From the NCBI GenBank assembly GCA_017163975.1, contig JAFFSR010000237.1, positions 4,092,001 to 4,156,000 on the forward strand: a stretch of 64,000 bases of DNA. The letters run 5' to 3'. The stretch comes from Anastatus disparis (lineage: Eukaryota; Arthropoda; Insecta; Hymenoptera; Eupelmidae). Shown in pieces: positions 1 to 15,300 of this stretch. The translations under genes and the position numbers were made by a program. Positions within the stretch are counted from its first letter, which is position 1; each line of letters starts with the position of its first letter. The notes under the pieces were generated by a model. It searched no databases. It saw only the letters and a program-made list of their open reading frames with translations, and was not told where the DNA came from.

Positions 1-204
1 TTAGTTAATTTGACTATTTTTTAAATAAACATTCATATAATTACTTAAATAAAATAGAATATAGTATTATTATTATAATTATTATACATTTTTTAAAACA
101 TTTAATTTTTTCTACATTTGATTCAATGGATAATTCTGATTAAATAAAATACTTTTAAGGTTAGTTTTTATCCTGCATATACTGTAATTCAAATATTCTT
201 TCAG

Positions 205-1808
<1,604 letters not shown>

Positions 1809-1827
1809 AAGTTATTGTTTGATAAAC

Positions 1828-1845
1828 AATAAAACAATTAATAAA
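1828..1845 (+). terminator. Candidate Tip60 poly(A) signals
   Basis: Two overlapping-range AATAAA hexamers (1828-1833 and 1840-1845) lie 20-35 nt after the Tip60 stop. This DNA is so AT-rich that hexamers occur by chance, and a longer 3' UTR using later signals is equally possible. Confidence 0.3.
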
Positions 1846-3447
1846 TTTTTTGCGTAAATCGCTTAAATAAACTTAGAAGTGACTGCGTAAAAGATATACG
1901 AGTGTACAAAATTTGTACATAGATATCGTGTACCTAGCATTTTAAAGAGACTGCGACTGGCTTTCTACATGGATTTTCAAGAATTCTACTTATAGCAGCC
2001 AGAAAAGACATTTTAATACAGTGACTAGACATTTTTTTTAATAATTTGAGCAGATTACTTCGTTATACCGATCTTTCAGTGATCGATAATTTGTACAGGG
2101 ATTCATCAATAGTGTAGAAATGTAAATAAATGTGATTTTATATAAAAGAAGACTATAAGCAAATTATCGGTTACTTACCTTTATTGCTCAATACAATGTA
2201 AATAGGATATTTACAAACTAGCTATAATAAAGACTCAGTTTCTAATACATCAGTGTAAATTGTCAAAACTAAAGTAAAAAGTCTTCAAAAATAATAAAAA
2301 AAAATGAAAAAATTGTCCAAACGAAATAAAAGGGTAATAAAAAAATATTTCTTTTGAAATAGTAACGAATAATTTATCATGTATATAGATATATATATTT
2401 TTTTTCATTATATTCAACAGTAACATCACAGTAGCTTCATATACAATAAATTATCTATCATATAATTTATTCCTTCATTTGCAGCTTAAGTTTCACTTAT
2501 TAATTTTCTTTTCTGTCATTATATTTTTTTGTTTCGTTAATATAACCACGCGAGTTTAGTAGCACGACGAGTGTCGAAATCTCGTTCGTACTATATTTGT
2601 ATTATTGAAATATAGAAGCAAGAAGACAAAAGAATTTTGCTAAATTGTGCGATCGATCAATCATTCTTTCTTTACTTTGTAATTTGATATTACAATTTTA
2701 TTTATTAATAATACCGATGGATAATAAGAATGAAACGCTTATGACAATGAAATAACGACGAAGAGAAGCAATCATTTCTTTATATTTTTAATATAAATGT
2801 ATTTTACAAAAAGAATGGACGCTCATAATAAGTATTGATGATCTTACACGATATGACTTTCATCTATTAGTGATTTAAAATCTAAATTTATAATTTATTA
2901 CATTGTATTTATGCTGTTTTATAGTAAAATTTTTGTACTTTAGTATATCTTTAACTATTTATTGTTAAAAAATACTGACAAAAAAGCATTATTTAGATGA
3001 AATTCAGATATGTATACAGTAAAGTTATTTTTATAATTTTGACCGATAAAAATTAAATATTTTGTACAGTACTTAGCATTCTACATTTTTCGAAGAATGT
3101 GTAACTAGAAAACATTAAATTTATAATGAAAATTATTTTGAATGATTGTAATTGTAACAATAATTATACAAAATTATAATTTTGGAATTCGAATTTAATA
3201 AATAAGGTGTATACGAGTAATAAGGCCGTTTTAATTTAATATCATTTAAAAATATGAAAATATTTTAAGTATCAAATGTTACAAATTTATAATATATTTA
3301 CATATTTTTTATAAGAGTAGGATTATTTGTGAAATTAAATTTAATGCTTAATAACTATAGAGTAGAAAACGTACGTACCATCATGCACAGTTATAAATAA
3401 AAAAAAGACTGAACATATTTAAAACATGATCAAAAAAGTTATCTACT

Positions 3448-3579
3448 TGAAACTTTTTGTACTTCAAAATACTACCTTTGGAAACTTTTATATATGATAA
3501 ATTGTACTTATTATGTATGCTTTATTAAAATTAATTATTAGATTTTCCAAAGCAGTATTTTCAGGTACAAAAAGTCTCA
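3448..3579. repeat. Short inverted repeat, MITE-like
   Basis: Left arm 3448-3488 (core ACTTTTTGTACTTCAAAATA) is matched in reverse complement by the right arm 3541-3579 (core TATTTTCAGGTACAAAAAGT), with a ~52-nt AT-rich loop. Arms agree at roughly 85-90%. It could be a small non-autonomous transposon or a foldable 3' UTR element; no target-site duplication was resolved. Confidence 0.5.
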
Positions 3580-6500
3580 TAAGGCAGGAAAAAACAATAT
3601 TTTTACTCATTCAAATTGAGATTACTGGAAACAATGAAAATTTAAATAAATAATAAATTATCTGGCCATATTACCTGTACTTACCTTAATTAGAAATTAA
3701 TTTTCAAATGCAAATGTATCAAAAATTACATAAAATAAATTGAACAAATTTGAATGAAAGGCTTTTACTTTTCTTTTATATATTATTAAATAAATGTTTC
3801 ATTTTTGTACAATAAAATATAGAATAATGCGCAATTATGAGAGTCCATATTCTATATGATTAAAATCTTATAAAATTAACATTTTTTTTATTCAACCACC
3901 GATTGTTTCCACAACTTTTAAAACGTTTATTTATTATTGATCGAATATCCGATCATTTTTTTTTAAATTAATTTATATTATTCTCGCACGACGGACAAAT
4001 TACACGCAGTTAAGGTGCACACGTATTTAGAGGCTCGCTCGACTCAATGATATTTTCTTTTTATTTATTTATTTTTTTGTTTCCCTTTAAGAACACACAC
4101 ATAAAAAATTTTGCTTGGAAATTTCGCTGATGAAAATATGATATGATATTTGCGATACAAAATAACGCATTGTACAAGTTTTCCTCTTTGATTACTTATC
4201 CTTTTTTTATAATAAAGAGAATTAATAGGTCAGTATTCGCTCGCTTCTTTTTTTATTTTTTTTTTTAATGGATCCTGTAACAACAACAATGTAACAATAT
4301 CAACAACGATGACTCAAAAGACGGCAGCTGCTTATAAATTTATGTCGAGAGTTTTACAGCGAGTATTTTAACAATTATAATAAGTTTGTTACACAGAGCT
4401 GCTACATTTTTTATTCTTTTAGCCATGTGTATTTCAGTACAGTAGAGTCAGTACAGAATTTATTTGATATAGTGTGAAATGCCAGACAATTTAATTGATA
4501 ATATTTTAAAGTAAATTAATTTTTCTTTAATGATTGAAAAAAATGAAATGATAATAATTGTCTATCCTGTAAAAACTTCTTTACCAGTTTTTTTGTTCAA
4601 ATTTATTCATGCAATTCTCATGGTATACTTTTTATAGATTTTTGTTTGTACTACAATAGTAAAAGATTGTATTTTTTTAAGTACAATTTAATGATGATGT
4701 ATTAGAGTGACTTTGATTCAAATTAATTATTGTAATATATATTAATTATTATACATAATTTGTATTAAAAATTTCTAAATTAGCTTCAATTAAGAAATTC
4801 AATATTTTCTAATTTTTGAATTTCCCGCTTCGAGAATTTACCGACAGAGCTAAAAAACGTATTCTTAAACACGATAAATTTTGTATTTTTGAATAAAATA
4901 TAATATTTAAAGCAAATCAAAGTTAATCTTAGTTACAGAGAATGATGAATGAATAATTTGATTGATGTCCATCGTAATAAAAAATAACATTTTATTTTAA
5001 TTATTTTGAGATTTTTCGTTCAATATGTTATATATCTTGAACACATAATTTTATTTTAAATCTTTAAAAATTATTTAAACATTATTATTAAAATTTTAAT
5101 AAATATTAAATTAACAATTTAAATGTTTTTCACTTCAAATTCATTAATTTTTAATATTTCATAATTAATATTCAATTCATTGTTTAATACTTATAAAATT
5201 ATAAACGTGTATAAACTCTAACGTAATAACTTTATCTAATATAATATATTTTTCTTTTTTAATACATTCTTGAAATATCATGATTTTGTTTAGTCGATTA
5301 AAAAATTATGATATCGTTTCGAAGACAGCCAACATTTCGAAGATAATTATCACAAATTTTGAAATGTGCGTTGATATCATTCACAAGATATATCGACTTA
5401 ATCATTTCAATTGTAATGAATTTTCATGTAATTTTTTAAATGATAAAAATTTTTGAAAATTAACAAAACAAAATTTAACACGAATTTTGTAAAATAACAA
5501 TGATTAACTTTTTGATATAAAAAATGAGACTTTTTTATATATCCATTTCATAATATCAATTAAAACATTCTTGAGCTCTCAACACTCGTTTGCTACCTTA
5601 CTACGTGGCTTATAAGATTTCTTTGAATTTTTTTTTCATTTTCTTCTCATGCACGATATTTTTATTTTGTCTATATGTATGTTTTTTATATATTTTTCGT
5701 GCGTATGGATATTGTATATATATGTATAATATTAATATATATATATCTTGTTTTTCACGCATTTTTCATTTTTTAGCATTGTTATTTCTTTTTCTTCATC
5801 AGTTAATGTTAATTTTTTTTATGTATGTTTTGTTTTTTTTTATTTTTAAATATGTGTATATATATATTTGTTTTTTGCATAGTACATGTACAGTTGAACA
5901 GTAGACGGCAACAGCTGGACAAACGAACGTTCAATTTTATTTATTTTTTTTCATTTATATTTACATAATGCATCAACAGAATAATTTTGTTTTTTTTTAT
6001 TATTTTACTTCTGTGATGGCTATTTTTGTTCAAAGCAATGCCTGCACTGCTTCACTTCTATTATATAGGAATATTGTTTTGTCATCGAAACTTAGAATTT
6101 TTTGTTAGATTATGAGAAAAAAAAGATATGGCATTTATAGATGCTTGTTTATATAAATAAATAATTATTTTAGTAGATGAATAAATTTTTAAGGGGACAA
6201 CATCATGATTTAGCTGTTTAAATAAAAATATCTTTTAATTAATTTTAATTATTTAGCTTAAAATATAATAATAAAATTTTGTTTACAGAAAGTTCTGTTA
6301 TTGAATTAAATTTGATAAAGTAAATATGCTTTTGCATAAACAGAAAAATTTCTAATTTGTACATGAATAGTGGAATAATCAAATATTTCAAGCATTAAAC
6401 TTTTTTCACTGAGTTTTCCCCTTAAAAAATACAAAACGTTATTTAAATCAGATGACAAGCTATTATGTAGCTGTTCTGAAAATAAAAAAAAACTTTACGC

Positions 6501-8360
6501 AATGCTCTAGTCATAAAAAAGAATTATTTAGATATAAAGCCTAGAATTTTAATAATATACATTAAAAATTCATATAAATTTTTGTTCTAATGTATATATA
6601 ACTATGGTTTTTTTATTTTTCTTTTTAAAAAACTTTAAAATGGCAAAAAAATTCTAAAATTGTCCAGCCGTCGGCCCGAACAGTAAGACACTTAACAGTT
6701 TTGGCGAACGCCCTTTGAGCAATTATTTATAGTTTGTTTTTTAAGTACCATTATTTTATTTTTATTTATTTATTTTTTTGTTATATTTTGCTCATTCGCT
6801 ATGCGCGTCACTCGCAAAGTGACGAAAAAGGAATCTTTTTTTTATTTATGTATATATATATATATATATGTATATGTAGCTTTACAACAGCGGTATTTAA
6901 AGGTTTATTTATGAAGGTATACGAAATACTTTGAGTTTACCTTCAATTTGTATTTTTATTCTTTTGTCTTTTTAAAATCGCAAAGTAAAAAGCTGCTAGA
7001 GTCTCGACAACGCATTGTATTGGAAAAAACAAAAAAAAAACTTTTTTTTCAAACACTGTTCGATACTGAAAATTTTCGACAGCGATTAAAACATGAATTT
7101 AATATTTTTTTTTGTTTGCATAGCATATATGTAAAAAATATTCTTCGTTTTCGCTCGGAACTCTAAAAAGATTAGATTTTTTTTTTTATATACGACACTT
7201 TTTTAAAACTTCTTTGTTTCAAAAGGAACCTTGCGAATAGAATGACGACCGTATGCATTGTAATTTTTTTTCAATGATATTTTCAAATGTATAGTGCATT
7301 TGTGAAAAGATAAAAAATAAAACGTAATTTTTCATATAAAAAAAATACTAAAATTATTCCTTCTGGAAAGGAATAAAAAATAAACATATATTCTATTCGC
7401 CAAGTTTCTCGATATGTTTTTTTTTCTTTATTTGTCACAATACATCACGCGAGTGGAAACAAAAATAAAAAAACGTTACCACTCGACTCATCGTCATCGG
7501 ATTATACACAATTTATGATATATACGCAGCCTGACACTTTGAATATCTTTTTTTTATTTTTACCTAAAATTTTTTTAACGGTGATGTCGACTCTCGTTTA
7601 ACATTTTAAAATCTCTTTCGATCGCAACTTTCAAAAGATTGCTTTATACTATGCAAAATGTTGTTTTATTATATTTCGTTCTCGTTCGCACGCGACTCAT
7701 TGTTTTATCCACTCTAACTATTACAGAATTTTTTTTTTGTTTTAGAATCTCTGACTTATAGTATTGAAGATACAAAATCTACGATAGAAAAACAGAACAG
7801 ACTTCAAATATTTTTTTTTATATATATTCCTCTCACATTCAACATCAACCCTTTCAATACTAATTTGTATAATTTTTATAATTACCGATACTTTTTATAA
7901 CTAGTATTGTTTATTTTTTTTATTTTCTTTCGATATTTATTAACTAATCATATTAATGCTCGTTTACTTTTTTTGCGCTATATCGTACTTTGTTTTTTTT
8001 TTATTATTATGCGATATTTTTTTTATCTTTTATCGTACAGATTGTCACATTCGGTCATATTTATTTTTTTTTATCAAGAACTGGCGCTTTTATTATAAGA
8101 ATTTCATATTTATTGTACCTAGCAAAAGATTATTTTTTTTCTAACTACAATAGACAAACTAGTCGATAATTAAAATGATAAAATCTTGTTTAAAAAAATT
8201 ATTTAATCATCATTTAAAAAAATTATGTTTTATTTTTTTCATCAAGATAACTAGTATAAAAAATATGATTAACGCCAGTACTTTATTGGCAGACCAAATT
8301 CCAAATATGTTTATATTAGCATATTATTTTCTTAATTCTTATTTTTAATCTTATCCTTAA

Positions 8361-8515
8361 TAATCAGCGACGGAGAGGGGGGTTCACAGTGTTTTTTAAC
8401 ATAACATTTGTTTAATGTTTACATGAGACGCTTGTGGTAACTGGGAGAGATTTGGATTCATAATCTAGTTAACGAATTACGAATCCATCGTTTTTTTAAT
8501 GATTGAGCTACTGTA
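8361..8515 (-). mobile_element. Degenerate copy of the tRNA-derived SINE
   Basis: On + it starts with the tail motif ATCAGCGACGGAG..CACAGTG and ends with GAATCCATCG..TGAGCTACTG, the same order as in the intact copies at 10820 and 52650. The centre is rearranged: GATTCATAATC and GATTAT-like segments are duplicated and the B box is not recognisable. Confidence 0.45.
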
Positions 8516-9231
8516 AACCCCTAGTTATCTCATAACTTACTGCAAACTAAGTCAAGCGCTTATAAATTTTATATATGTATGTATATATATTATTTTTTTT
8601 TATCTCGAAGAAAAACGCTTGTTTTAGTCTGTAGCGCGTGTCGACTTCACCTCGTCATTTTTTTAATACTTTGCGTATTTGTTTATTTTTTTTTCTTTTA
8701 TTTTAAAACCCTAAGATTATAAGAATTGTGCAACTTTCTGCGTCCAAATATCCATATTTTATTTTTATTTTTTTTTTTTTTTCAAAAAAGTATTTACCGA
8801 AACATCTCCAGTGAAAATTCGCTCGATACTTTATATAATATATGTATATATTTCATTATTTTTTTTTATCAGACTTCTTGACGTCTTCAAAAGTTAACTT
8901 ATTTCGCATTTATTTCTCGATTCTCTTATATATCTTTTTTATTTATATATACCAGCAAGAAAAGCTATATATATCTCGTTAAGAAACGCTTTTTGTTTTT
9001 TGTCATCTATATTTATCACTTCGCTAAATTTTATTGAGCTTCTGTTGAAAAGGGTGAAAGGGAGCTTTGTAAAACTCGATATCACGAAAAATAACGCACA
9101 GAATCAGAGCTTTTTGCTTTTTTTTTGCTTAATTTTTTTTTTCTTTTGAAGTTTAGTCGTTTGTTTTGTTTCTTTCTTTAAATTCTTAATAATTATCAGG
9201 TATCTTTGCTTTTGTGCTTTTTCATCCTATA

Positions 9232-9384
9232 TTATGAACCACCGTCGAAACTTTCTTGATTCTGCACTCGATTTTGATAGGCCTCGAGATAATGATCGAC
9301 GTTTCTGTAGATTCCAGAATTTGCTTGGAACATTAATGTCTCAAGGATTCTTTCATGTCTTATCGATTTTGAGGGCAACACAAT
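9232..9384 (-). CDS. rad: rad terminal coding exon
   Basis: Acceptor TTTCAG, then IVLPSKSIRHERILETLM, FQANSGIYRNVDHYLEAYQN and a TAA stop at 9234-9232. Continues directly from TPQELIK of the previous exon in phase 0. Confidence 0.93.
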   Translation of the reverse strand: MVLPSKSIRHERILETLMFQANSGIYRNVDHYLEAYQNRVQNQESFDGGS

Positions 9385-12300
9385 CTGAAAGAAAAAGATA
9401 AAAAAATTTAATGATTTATTTATTTATTCATTTATTCAAGTCATTAAAATTTACATAGCACGAAAAATCCACTTGACAAACGCAATTGCCTTTGCGTTTA
9501 GGTTTCCTGTTTGGATTTGAGTTTATTACCTAATTTATTTTTTCGTAGATGTAGAATATGCTTACTCTTACACCTTCTTATACATAAAACAGTAGCCCAT
9601 TTGTCAAGCAGATAACAATACTCTATTTCTCTTTTATATAGTCTGTACATAAAGCCAATATATTTTCATAAATTTTAGATTTAGTGATCAATATTATGAT
9701 AATTAAATAATGAAATTGACTTGAAATCAAAATTTATCTTTAATAAGATGTCAGGGCAATTCATAAATGATACAATTAAGTAAAAATATTGGAATAATGA
9801 AAAAAGTGCAATAAATTAAATTTTTTTTTTCAATTCTTTGAAAAACTTTTAAATACTATTGCTTTAACCATTGAATTAATTTACATAAAATAAATAATGA
9901 TAATTTACCTTGATAAGTTCTTGCGGCGTGATCCTGTAAAGCTTGAGATCTCTGCTAAGTCTTTCCATAATACATTTGAATTCAACATTACCCTCAACCT
10001 CAGATTTCGTCTTGATACGATGTTTAGCCCAATTGATCATAGCTTCGAATTTTTTAATTTCAACAACCTCAAGACCACGATTCATAATCATCTGTACCAT
10101 GGATTCGCTTAACGTTAAAAAATCTGGATTTTGAAATAGTTGAAATGCTCGCGTTTCAACGAACGCAAGTATCATATTAACGAGCTCAGAGGCCGATGTG
10201 TAACGCCAATAATAATTTTCGAGGGCTGACAACATAACGCACACAATTTCAATACGTAAAAATTGCTTAGCATGATGAAAACAAGCTTGCAATAATTCCG
10301 GCAAATCATAATGTTCGGCCGCGCATATTAAGCCTGGTATGTTACTACAGGTCAATGGACACGAGCCTGTATGAAGATAATCTAACAGGATACGGAATGT
10401 TTCTGGATCAAATTCAATGATGTCGAACTGAAAAATTTTTTAAAAAATCAAAAGTTAGTAATAATTTTAAGTTTAATAATTTTGAAAAAAAAATGAATGA
10501 TGAAAATGTAAATTAAAAATGTATTTATTTTATTTAACATCGCTGTATTTACGCTATCATTACAATGCTAATTAGCGACGGAGGTTCTCAGTGTTCTCAT
10601 GATTTTTGAATATATTTATTATCCATCGATTTTTATATGAATGTTTATTCATGCCAACAAATATAATTTACTTATATCAAAGTAATAAAAGAAGAAAATA
10701 TATTAAATATTAATAAGCATATATAAAAAATACTTAAAATACTAAAAAAAAATAAGAAAAATTTGTAAAAAATGATGTAGTTTCTTCGATAAAAAGTTTA
10801 TTAAATATTTTTTATTGTTTAAGGTCGCTATATTTATGCTATCATTGCGATGCTAGTTAGCGACGGAGGTTTCTCAGTGTATATGTAAACAAAGCACATG
10901 TAACGTACAGTGGTACTTGTATCGATTAGCTGAGAGCGGGATTCGAACCCGGGTCCTCCGGTTACGAATCCATCGCTGTACCGAGTGAGCCACTGAAGAC
11001 CTCTGACTTGATATAATATTAAGGTGATGTGATAGGGTATATGATTTATATATACTTACCGACATTGCAATTTCTCGAAATTTTAATCTTTATTCCAAAA
11101 TTTTCCGAAATATCTCCATGTCGTTCTTTTTATTAATTAAAGTAAAAAGTTATAATACAGAGATATTTCTAAAACTTATAGATTAAGAATAAAAAATTAG
11201 CAAAACTGTAATGTCGGTATTTTACATTCTTTTAAACAATTAATTTTTAATTATGCTACCCGGAGAAAAATTCTATCGTAAAAATTACAAATTCCGTAGA
11301 AAAAATTACTATTTTTGATAGTAGCCATGGGATATACTGTATAAAAATTATTATTTTAAATTGTGAAAATTGCTATTTGAAATAGCAATTCTTACTATTT
11401 GAAGTAGTAATTTTTGTACATATAAAGTATGTCCCATGGTTACTATATCAAATAGTAATTTTTACGATGGAATTTTTCTCTGTGTAATAAAATTTTTAAT
11501 TTACTCCACAAAATATTTTTTGAATATCCGATGATCTATGAGTCATTAAAAAGTATTTTGGTTTGCTTTAAAATTTGATATAAATATTGAATTTATTCAA
11601 CTTAAATATTCTTCATCAACAAACCAAACAATCAATTAATAACTTTCATTTAAAAATTAATTGGTGAAATTTGAAAGCTTCTTTTTCATAATGAAACGAT
11701 ATTTCTAAAATAAATGAAGTTTATTTTCATCCTAAATAAGGCAACATCAATAAGAATAAATGAAATATTATACCTCAGTCTGAGCTAATTTAGCTCGATC
11801 GACTTTCTGTGCATCCGCGCACACACTAAGTCGTGGAACGGCTAATGATTGAGCTGCTTTTTCTCTCTCTTTGGCTTCTTTATCTGCAAAGTTAATAGCT
11901 ATCTTATAAAGAATACAATATTATATTATGATACAATGAGAGTGTCAGGCTTTTTTATATGAAAAATTTAAGTAGAACGAATACTCAAAAATATTTGTTT
12001 TACTAATAACCATCTATTAACTTTTTTTTTCGCAAGTGTTTGTACACTGTCAATATTGACTTTTGATAAATGATGACCTCGATTAAAGAGCTTGGCGTTT
12101 GTTATGTTTTTAATTTTAAACGAGAACAACCGAATTCATATAATTAATTGCTCATTTAATTATGTGATATTTTAGAAACTTAATATTCGTATTCAAAACT
12201 TATGTATAGAGAATGGAAAATTAAGTTCATAAACATTATTTCTCCATTTATTTTATAATCTAAATATCTTGAAATGCGTCAACACAGAAATAATGAACTT

Positions 12301-15300
12301 AAAGATATAATTACCTTTTTTATTTTATCAATGACATGAAATTTTTTTAGTTAATTAAAATTTTTGACAAAAAGTCAATAATTTTATTTTGTTTGATATC
12401 AATTTTTCTTATTACCAAATTATAATTACAAATGATATTTTTCAAAAAGAACACTTTTCTTTTTTTCTTGATTTTTTATTAAATTTGCGTTTTTTTTTTT
12501 AAAGTCACCTTAAATATAAGTTTGGACACTATCTAATTAACATAACATAAATTATATTGAACATGTCTAGTAGTAACATACAATTTTAATAAACCGTAAA
12601 AAACTAATGCCTGACACTCTCATTAATAATCATAAATATAAAAACTTAATAAAAGTTAAAAAAACATACTGCTACAGTCTTGTGAGCTAGCCCAACGTTT
12701 ACGGTCGTCGCTGGATAATGTGTTGCTGCCGTGTTTACGTATACTACGTCCAAAATGTGCTGTTATCGTGCCCAGTCTTGAAAAGGCTCGTTTAACCATC
12801 GGCGATGACGGCACACTTTTAGGCCTAAACAGATCAGAACCAGTATCTCACAGAAATCGCAGGACGGCACTTATGGGAATTCGGAGTAACATTGAGATTA
12901 TTTTGATTTTTCTTATTTTCTTTTCGTATAGAAACGATCGTGTATTGAAATAAACTTGAGTTTTTTTTCGAATTAAAATCGATAAATATGTGATATTACA
13001 ATATTTACAACGACAAAAGCTTATAATGATGTAAAATTTTGAAATTCGTAAAAACGACATGCTTATATTAGTAAAGCAAATATGTAACACACTGAAAAAA
13101 ATATTTTCATTTTAATCGTTAAATCCAATTCATAAAAAAGAAGAGTAAAAAAATTCAATAAATATAGTTATTAAAAGTGCGATTTCGTGTTAATTTTTCA
13201 AACGAATTTACAATTTTTGAAAGAAAGTTCTTAAGAATAAAAAAGTACAATGCGCATGCTTCATTTTTTTTTAAATTTTATAATGAGCATTGAATTTACA
13301 AAATGGAAAATTTTAAAAACGACGAGAATTTAAAAATTTTTTTCACACAATTTTTTGCCAAAAAAGTAACGTGCTTTATTTTTCATTTTAAATATTAATA
13401 AAAAAAATAGAAAAAACGAACAATATTAAAATTGTGAATGATGTATTGGTAAGATATTGGAAAGAAGGAAATAAATTATTGAAGAAAAAACCATGCTGTG
13501 CCGTGAGGATAGGATACATGGATGTGCCTTTAAACATCAATTACATTTAGTTTAAATAAACACTCAACATTTAAATCAAAATTTAAAAATTGCAAATTGT
13601 TAGTCTCACCAATCTAACAAAAGATTTTACTTTTTTCTTTTTCATTTATGTTTGCCACACCTATTTTTCAAATTAATTTTTTATGCAATTTACATTGATA
13701 AATTTAGTCCAAGTTTTAATTATAAAATCTTTGACAAAATAAATCAATGTAAAACATAATTTTTTTCTGTTGATTATTACAAATTTAAACACAGTGAAAC
13801 TAATCATTTTGCAATTATTCACTTACCTAGGACTTTCGACGTCCGGCACCTGTAGGAAGTTGGAACTTTTTGGTTTTTGTGGACTAAGTAACGTTGGCGC
13901 TGGTCTAGCCAATAATTCGGCAACTGGCACCTGTGGACTTCCAAAACCGGCTTGGATTCCATAAAGCATTTCTTGAAAAACTCTAAGAAAAAGGAAGAAA
14001 ACATTTTTATTTTCTCATAATAATGAAAAATTGTTATATATTTTTCTCGACGTAGTGAGCAAAATTTGATTTTCCATATCTATAGTGAAAAAAAATATTT
14101 CCTTATAGAAATACTTATAAGAATAATTCGTGATTTTTTTCACTTGTAAGTAAATAAAACATTTTTCACATAATGTGGATATAGAAAATCAGATCAACAA
14201 TACTTCGTTCGGAAAAATAATATACGCTACAAGTGGGCATTCCTTCATTTTTATCATCAACTTCTTTACATTCATATAACGAAACCGGTTTGTAAAGTAA
14301 GAATCTACTTTGCTCACTTGTAACGTAATAATACTATCAATAAAATATTATTAAATACCGGCTTCTGACGCCTAAGATGGCTCTAACACCAATAAATCGA
14401 ACTTTTTGTTTTTGTTGACCAGGTACCAAGAACGATACATCAAATAAATTCGCGTTAATTGCTATGTTATCGGGATTATTTAAAAATACTTTAGTAAAGT
14501 CCTTGGCAAGCTGGTCATAGTCTTCAAACTGATCTCTAACAGAGTCCAGTAATGGCGAGGATGGTCTCATGTGTCCTATAGGTCTCCATGATCCACGCCT
14601 AAAAAAAATAATCATTCAATTAAAATTTAATTAATTAAAGTCGTTTAAAATATTTATAGCAAATCAATTGAAAAAAAATTATTAAACCTGTAAGGTTTTG
14701 GTATTTGTCCAGTCTCTGCGTGATTTGCTAAATTTGCTACGATATCTTCTAACATTTGACTTCGAGTTCTTTCTTGCATTCTGGCGAATTTCGGCGCTGA
14801 ATAACTCGCTCGCTCGCCATTAACTATCTTCGTAAGGATCCATTCGCGAAACATTGGTCCTAAAATAGTAATTTCACTTTTATTTTTGTTTGAAAATTAT
14901 TTATTTCTCTTTTTTATTGATAAAAAAGAACTTATGGTATTCTAAATAACATATACCACTGAAAAAGACATGAAAATTAATGCGTGTATTTTAATTTTTT
15001 TTTTAATTTGCACATGAAGTTTAATGTATTTCGACAATTAAAGTGATATTAAAATATTATACGCATAAAAATTAATATTTATTAATATAAATTTTATACT
15101 AATTTTCATATTTAGGATTACATAAAATTTAGTGTAACTTTTTCATTAAATTTAGTTTAAACCTACAGTAAAATTACAATTAAATATATTAATTTTTGAA
15201 CATTATATATTAACATTAAATTAGTGTTAATAAACATTAATTTTTATGCGTATTATACTTTAATGTCACTTTGATGGTCGGAACATATTAGATTTTGCCT

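Larger units (their letters stand above)
1809..9231. other. Convergent intergenic/3' UTR region without genes
   Basis: About 7.4 kb between the stop codons of two convergently transcribed genes. It must contain both 3' UTRs. I see long T-rich tracts (4200-4280, 5600-5950, 7180-9200) that would be A-rich on the minus strand, a 130-bp inverted repeat near 3450-3580 and a decayed SINE near 8361-8515. The open frames in it (for example 5590-5904, 7907-8098) are Phe/Tyr/Ile-rich translations of poly-T and TA tracts and show no family signature. Confidence 0.7.
10428..11773. other. rad intron packed with mobile elements
   Basis: 1.35-kb intron holding a SINE tail fragment, a full SINE and a 230-bp MITE-like palindrome, which together make up about a third of it. 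Confidence 0.8.

Noticed and set aside
5590..5904. 104-residue Phe/Tyr/Ile-rich frame
   Set aside because: Translation of T-rich and TATA tracts in the 3' region; resembles membrane segments only because TTT and ATA codons dominate.
10920..11003. tRNA gene in the rad intron
   Set aside because: A and B boxes are present but the acceptor stem does not close and the T stem is imperfect; the unit continues into the SINE tail, so it is the SINE head.
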